The notes under the pieces: generated by a model
Databases searched by the model: none
The model's input: only the letters and a program-made list of their open reading frames with translations
Told to the model about the DNA's origin: nothing
Assembly: GCA_910579775.1 (NCBI GenBank)
Contig: CAJTUE010000006.1
Span: 1-64,000 of the forward strand
Source of the DNA: an uncultured Oscillospiraceae bacterium
GTDB taxonomy: Bacteria > Bacillota > Clostridia > Oscillospirales > Oscillospiraceae
Reading direction: 5' to 3'
Length of the DNA stretch: 64,000 nucleotides
Program-made: the position numbers and the translations under genes
Shown: in pieces, positions 61,154-64,000 of the stretch
How positions within the stretch are numbered: the first letter of the stretch is position 1
How the letters are laid out: each line of letters begins with the position of its first letter

Positions 61154-61827
61154 GCCACCGCGCCATCGCCATCGATGGCCCCTCCGGGGCGGGCAAGTCC
61201 ACCCTGGCCAAGGCCATTTCCAAGGAGCTGGGCTTTCTCTATGTAGATACCGGGGCCATCTACCGCACCGTGGGCCTGGCCGCCCTGCGTCAGGGGTTCT
61301 CCCCCGCCGACGAGTCCGCCGTCCTGGCCCTGCTCCCCTCCCTGGTCATTACCACCGGGTATGGGACAGACGGTCTTCAGCATATGTACCTCAACAGGGA
61401 GGACGTGACCGAGGCGATCCGCCAGCACGCCGTCTCCGACGCCGCCAGCCAGGTCTCCGCCATCCCCGGCGTGCGGGCCTATCTGCTGGACATGCAGCGC
61501 CGCTTTGCCCAGGAGAACGACGTGGTCATGGACGGCCGGGACATCGGCACCGTGGTCCTGCCCGACGCCCAGGTGAAGATTTTCCTCACCGCCGACCCCG
61601 CCGACCGGGCCCGCCGCCGCTATGAGGAGCTTTTGGCCCGGGGTCAGGAGGCGAATCTCGCCACCATCCTGGCGGACGTGGAGGCCCGGGACTACCGGGA
61701 CAGCCACCGCGCCGCCGCTCCCCTGACGCAGGCCCCCGACGCCGTGCGGCTGGACACCACCGGCCTCCCCTTCGAGGAAAGCCGTAAGCGCCTGCTGACT
61801 CTCGTGAAGGAGAAGCTGTCTCTATGA
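61150..61827 (+). CDS. cmk: Cytidylate kinase
   Basis: Phosphorylates CMP and dCMP. 225 residues: P-loop IDGPSGAGKSTLAKAI, VDTGAIYRTVGLA, VVMDGRDIGTVVLPDA and ARRRYEELLARGQ. The ATG overlaps the flavoprotein stop. The order cmk-plsC-ispH/rpsA is a common clostridial cluster. Confidence 0.96.
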   Translation: MSHRAIAIDGPSGAGKSTLAKAISKELGFLYVDTGAIYRTVGLAALRQGFSPADESAVLALLPSLVITTGYGTDGLQHMYLNREDVTEAIRQHAVSDAASQVSAIPGVRAYLLDMQRRFAQENDVVMDGRDIGTVVLPDAQVKIFLTADPADRARRRYEELLARGQEANLATILADVEARDYRDSHRAAAPLTQAPDAVRLDTTGLPFEESRKRLLTLVKEKLSL

Positions 61828-62426
61828 GTGAATTTTGGTTCAAGATCTTCTATGCCATCGCCTGGTTTTTCTTCAACCTGGTCCATCCCGGCCGAGCCAT
61901 TGGCCGGGAGAATGTTCCTCAGGACGCCTGCCTGCTCTGCGGCAACCACACCCGCTACTCCGACCCGCTTTTTATCCTCTTCGCCATGGGCCGCAAGGAC
62001 CACCCCTACATCATGGCCAAGGGAGAGCTGCTGCGCTACCCCGTCCTGGGCTGGATCTTAAAAAAGGTGGGGGTATTCGGCGTAGACCGGGGCAAGTCGG
62101 ACGTAAAGGCCATCAAGGAAGCCCTGCGGGTGCTGAAGGAGGGCCACAAGCTCCTTCTCTTCCCCGAGGGCACCCGCTTCCGCAGCGGTGAGACCCAGGG
62201 AGCCAAAACCGGCGCGGCCATGCTGGCCCTGCGGACCGGGGTGCCCATCGTCCCCATCTGGATGCCCGCCAAAAAGAAGTGGTTCCGCCGCACGCCGGTG
62301 GTCTTTGGAGAGGCGTACTACCCCGAAATGCCCGAGGGCGCCAAGCCCACCAACGAGGACTACCGCCGGGTGGCCGACGACCTGCTGGCGCGCATCATGG
62401 CCCTGGGTGCTCAGCATGGAAATTAA
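61824..62426 (+). CDS. plsC: 1-acyl-sn-glycerol-3-phosphate acyltransferase
   Basis: 200 residues: catalytic NHTRYSDP (H and D of the HX4D box), FPEGTRFRSGE and GVPIVPIWM. It forms phosphatidic acid at the membrane. 4-base overlap with cmk and 11-base overlap with ispH. Confidence 0.93.
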   Translation: MSEFWFKIFYAIAWFFFNLVHPGRAIGRENVPQDACLLCGNHTRYSDPLFILFAMGRKDHPYIMAKGELLRYPVLGWILKKVGVFGVDRGKSDVKAIKEALRVLKEGHKLLLFPEGTRFRSGETQGAKTGAAMLALRTGVPIVPIWMPAKKKWFRRTPVVFGEAYYPEMPEGAKPTNEDYRRVADDLLARIMALGAQHGN

Positions 62427-64000
62427 GCTGGCGAAGACCGCCGGGTTCTGTTACGGCGTGCGCCGGGCGGTGGACATGGCCCAAACCCTGGCGGACAGCG
62501 CCAAGCCCTCGGCCATGCTGGGCAGCATCATCCACAACGACCATGTCATTGACCGGCTGCGGTCTCAGGGCATGGCGGTGTGCGCCTCCATCGACGAGCT
62601 TCCACCCCGCTGCGCCGTACTGCTACGCTCCCACGGCGAGCCCAAGGCCGTCCACGACGCTCTGGCGGCGGGGGGCTGGGAGGTGGTGGACGCCGCCTGT
62701 CCCAATGTTACGCGCATCCACACCCTGGTCCGGGAGGCGGAGGCGGAGGGCCGCATCCCCCTCATTGTGGGTGATCCCGGTCATCCCGAGGTACAGGCCA
62801 TCGCCGGGTGGTGCGCCCACGGCGTTGTGGTGGACGGCCTCAGCGGCCTGGAGGACTGGCTTTTTGGCGATCCCGCCCGGAGGGAATTGCCCCTTACCAT
62901 GGTCTCCCAAACCACCGGCCAATCGGTGGCTTGGAAATCCTGCGTGGAATTTGCAAAAAAAGTGTGTACAAATGTGAAAATCTTTGATACAATATGTAAT
63001 GCTACCTATGCCCGACAGGAGGAAGCCATGGCTTTGGCGGAGGAATGTGACGCCATGCTGGTCATCGGCGACCCCAAGAGCTCCAATACCGCAAGGCTGG
63101 CGGAACTTTGCCGGGCACGACACGTCAAAGTGGTATGTATACCCGGCGCGTCGGAACTGGACAAGACCCAATTCACCGGGCTTGCCAAGGTCGGCATCAC
63201 CGCGGGCGCTTCAACACCCGGGTGGATAATAAAGGAGGTCTATGACATCATGAGCGACGAAAACAACTTTGAGATCGAGGAATCCTTTGCGGAAATGCTG
63301 GAGAAGTCGATCAAAACTTTGCATACAGGAGAGAAGGTCACAGGCATCGTTACCGGGCTCACCCCCACCGAAGTCCAGGTCGACCTGGGCACCAAGCACG
63401 CGTGCTACATTCCCCTGAATGAACTGACCGACGACCCCAACGCCAAGGTGGAGGACCTGGTGAAGGTCAACGACGAGATCGAATGCTTTGTGGTCCGGGT
63501 CAACGACCAGGAGGGCGTTGTCACCCTGTCCAAGAAGCGTCTGGACAGCGTGAAGAGCTGGGACGACATTGAGGCCGCCGAGGAAGACCATTCCATCCTC
63601 GAGGGCGTCATCACCGAGGAGAACAAGGGCGGCATCGTGGCCAGTGTCCGCGGCGTACGCGTCTTCATCCCCGCCAGCCAGTCCGGCCTGCCCCGCGGCG
63701 CCGACCTGTCCACCATGCTCAAGCAGAAGGTCCGCCTGCGCATCACCGAGGTCAACCGCTCCCGCCGCCGCGTGGTGGGCTCCATCCGCGCTGTGGAGCG
63801 CGAGGAGCGCGACGCCAAGGCCGCCGAGGTTTGGGAGTCTATCGAGGAAGGCAAGGTCTACGAGGGCGTTGTCAAATCTCTCGTGAGCTACGGCGCCTTT
63901 GTGGACATCGGCGGTGTGGACGGCATGGTCCACATCTCCGAGCTGACCTGGGCCCGCATCAAGCACCCCTCTGAGGTGGTCAATGTGGGTGACGCCGTCA
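62416..64000 (+). CDS. ispH: IspH (HMB-PP reductase) fused to ribosomal protein S1 (partial, runs off the window)
   Basis: Open from ATG 62416 to the window edge without a stop. Residues 1-278 are IspH, the last step of the MEP isoprenoid pathway: cluster Cys in [19 protein letters not shown] and TICNAT, plus [22 protein letters not shown] and [13 protein letters not shown]. From about residue 280 S1 repeats follow: [21 protein letters not shown], a second divergent repeat, and [31 protein letters not shown]. Fusions of this kind are known in clostridia. An internal AAAGGAGG with an in-frame ATG at 63250 could also give S1 alone. Confidence 0.95.
   Translation, partial: MEIKLAKTAGFCYGVRRAVDMAQTLADSAKPSAMLGSIIHNDHVIDRLRSQGMAVCASIDELPPRCAVLLRSHGEPKAVHDALAAGGWEVVDAACPNVTRIHTLVREAEAEGRIPLIVGDPGHPEVQAIAGWCAHGVVVDGLSGLEDWLFGDPARRELPLTMVSQTTGQSVAWKSCVEFAKKVCTNVKIFDTICNATYARQEEAMALAEECDAMLVIGDPKSSNTARLAELCRARHVKVVCIPGASELDKTQFTGLAKVGITAGASTPGWIIKEVYDIMSDENNFEIEESFAEMLEKSIKTLHTGEKVTGIVTGLTPTEVQVDLGTKHACYIPLNELTDDPNAKVEDLVKVNDEIECFVVRVNDQEGVVTLSKKRLDSVKSWDDIEAAEEDHSILEGVITEENKGGIVASVRGVRVFIPASQSGLPRGADLSTMLKQKVRLRITEVNRSRRRVVGSIRAVEREERDAKAAEVWESIEEGKVYEGVVKSLVSYGAFVDIGGVDGMVHISELTWARIKHPSEVVNVGDAV

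Overview
The window is a 64 kb piece of a GC-rich (about 60%) Gram-positive Firmicute chromosome, most likely a spore-forming gut member of the Oscillospiraceae (Flavonifractor / Pseudoflavonifractor / Lawsonibacter-like). I infer this from the gene set: SpoVB, YtfJ/GerW and DacF-type sporulation genes, ECF-transporter S components, several SLH-domain surface proteins, DUF4364 and DUF2953 clostridial families, an IspH-S1 fusion, and strong AAGGAGG ribosome binding sites with many 4-base ATGA overlaps. No database search was possible; names rest on motif recognition.

Layout. 1-430: 3' end of a large serine recombinase, followed in the same frame by an orphan coding tail and a hairpin. 463-17201 (mostly minus strand): phosphofructokinase and polyphosphate kinase; a sigma factor/membrane-anchored partner pair; malQ, a LacI regulator and a sugar acetyltransferase; ligA; a VanZ-like protein; a PLP lyase; three tandem M42 aminopeptidases; murD. 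17300-20440 (plus): ECF S component with coaX (pantothenate uptake and phosphorylation), the rpsF-ssb-rpsR operon with a consensus promoter and structured leader, and cdd. 20398-30600 (minus): VanY-type carboxypeptidase, a DUF4173/HTH/DUF2975 operon, gene debris, a second sigma/partner pair and a 1507-residue SLH surface protein. The last two share an ECF-like promoter motif with identical spacing. 30806-36127: tRNA-Leu, pyridoxal kinase, SpoVB flippase, DUF4364, a CmpB-like membrane protein and a TrmB-GNAT fusion.

The most unusual region is 36179-40411. A tRNA-Pro(UGG) gene is split: its promoter and 5' half are at 36220-36256, and the exactly complementary 3' half with its terminator is at 40336-40374. 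The two pieces rejoin into a 76-nt tRNA with intact stems when 36257-40335 (4079 bp) is removed. The inserted DNA starts with a tandem array at an exact 190-bp period, in which each unit ends in a tRNA-Pro 5' half. The last of these half-genes is completed into an intact replacement tRNA-Pro(UGG). The rest of the insert is more AT-rich and carries a 64-aa acidic ORF, DUF3788, a macrodomain-HTH protein and two small accessory proteins, but no visible integrase.

40424-51950: a frameshifted SLH pseudogene, a Crp/Fnr regulator, a thiol-redox cluster (CoA-disulfide reductase-rhodanese, thioredoxin, TlpA-like protein, CcdA), a chimeric pseudogene, a FocA-family channel and a 1652-residue SLH protein. 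52119-64000 (plus): housekeeping genes, namely an ECF S component, a TrmH methyltransferase, an M50 protease, scpAB, DUF2953, ytfJ, dacF, an RsuA-like pseudouridine synthase, an RpiR regulator, an HI0933-type flavoprotein, cmk, plsC and the ispH-rpsA fusion that runs off the window end.
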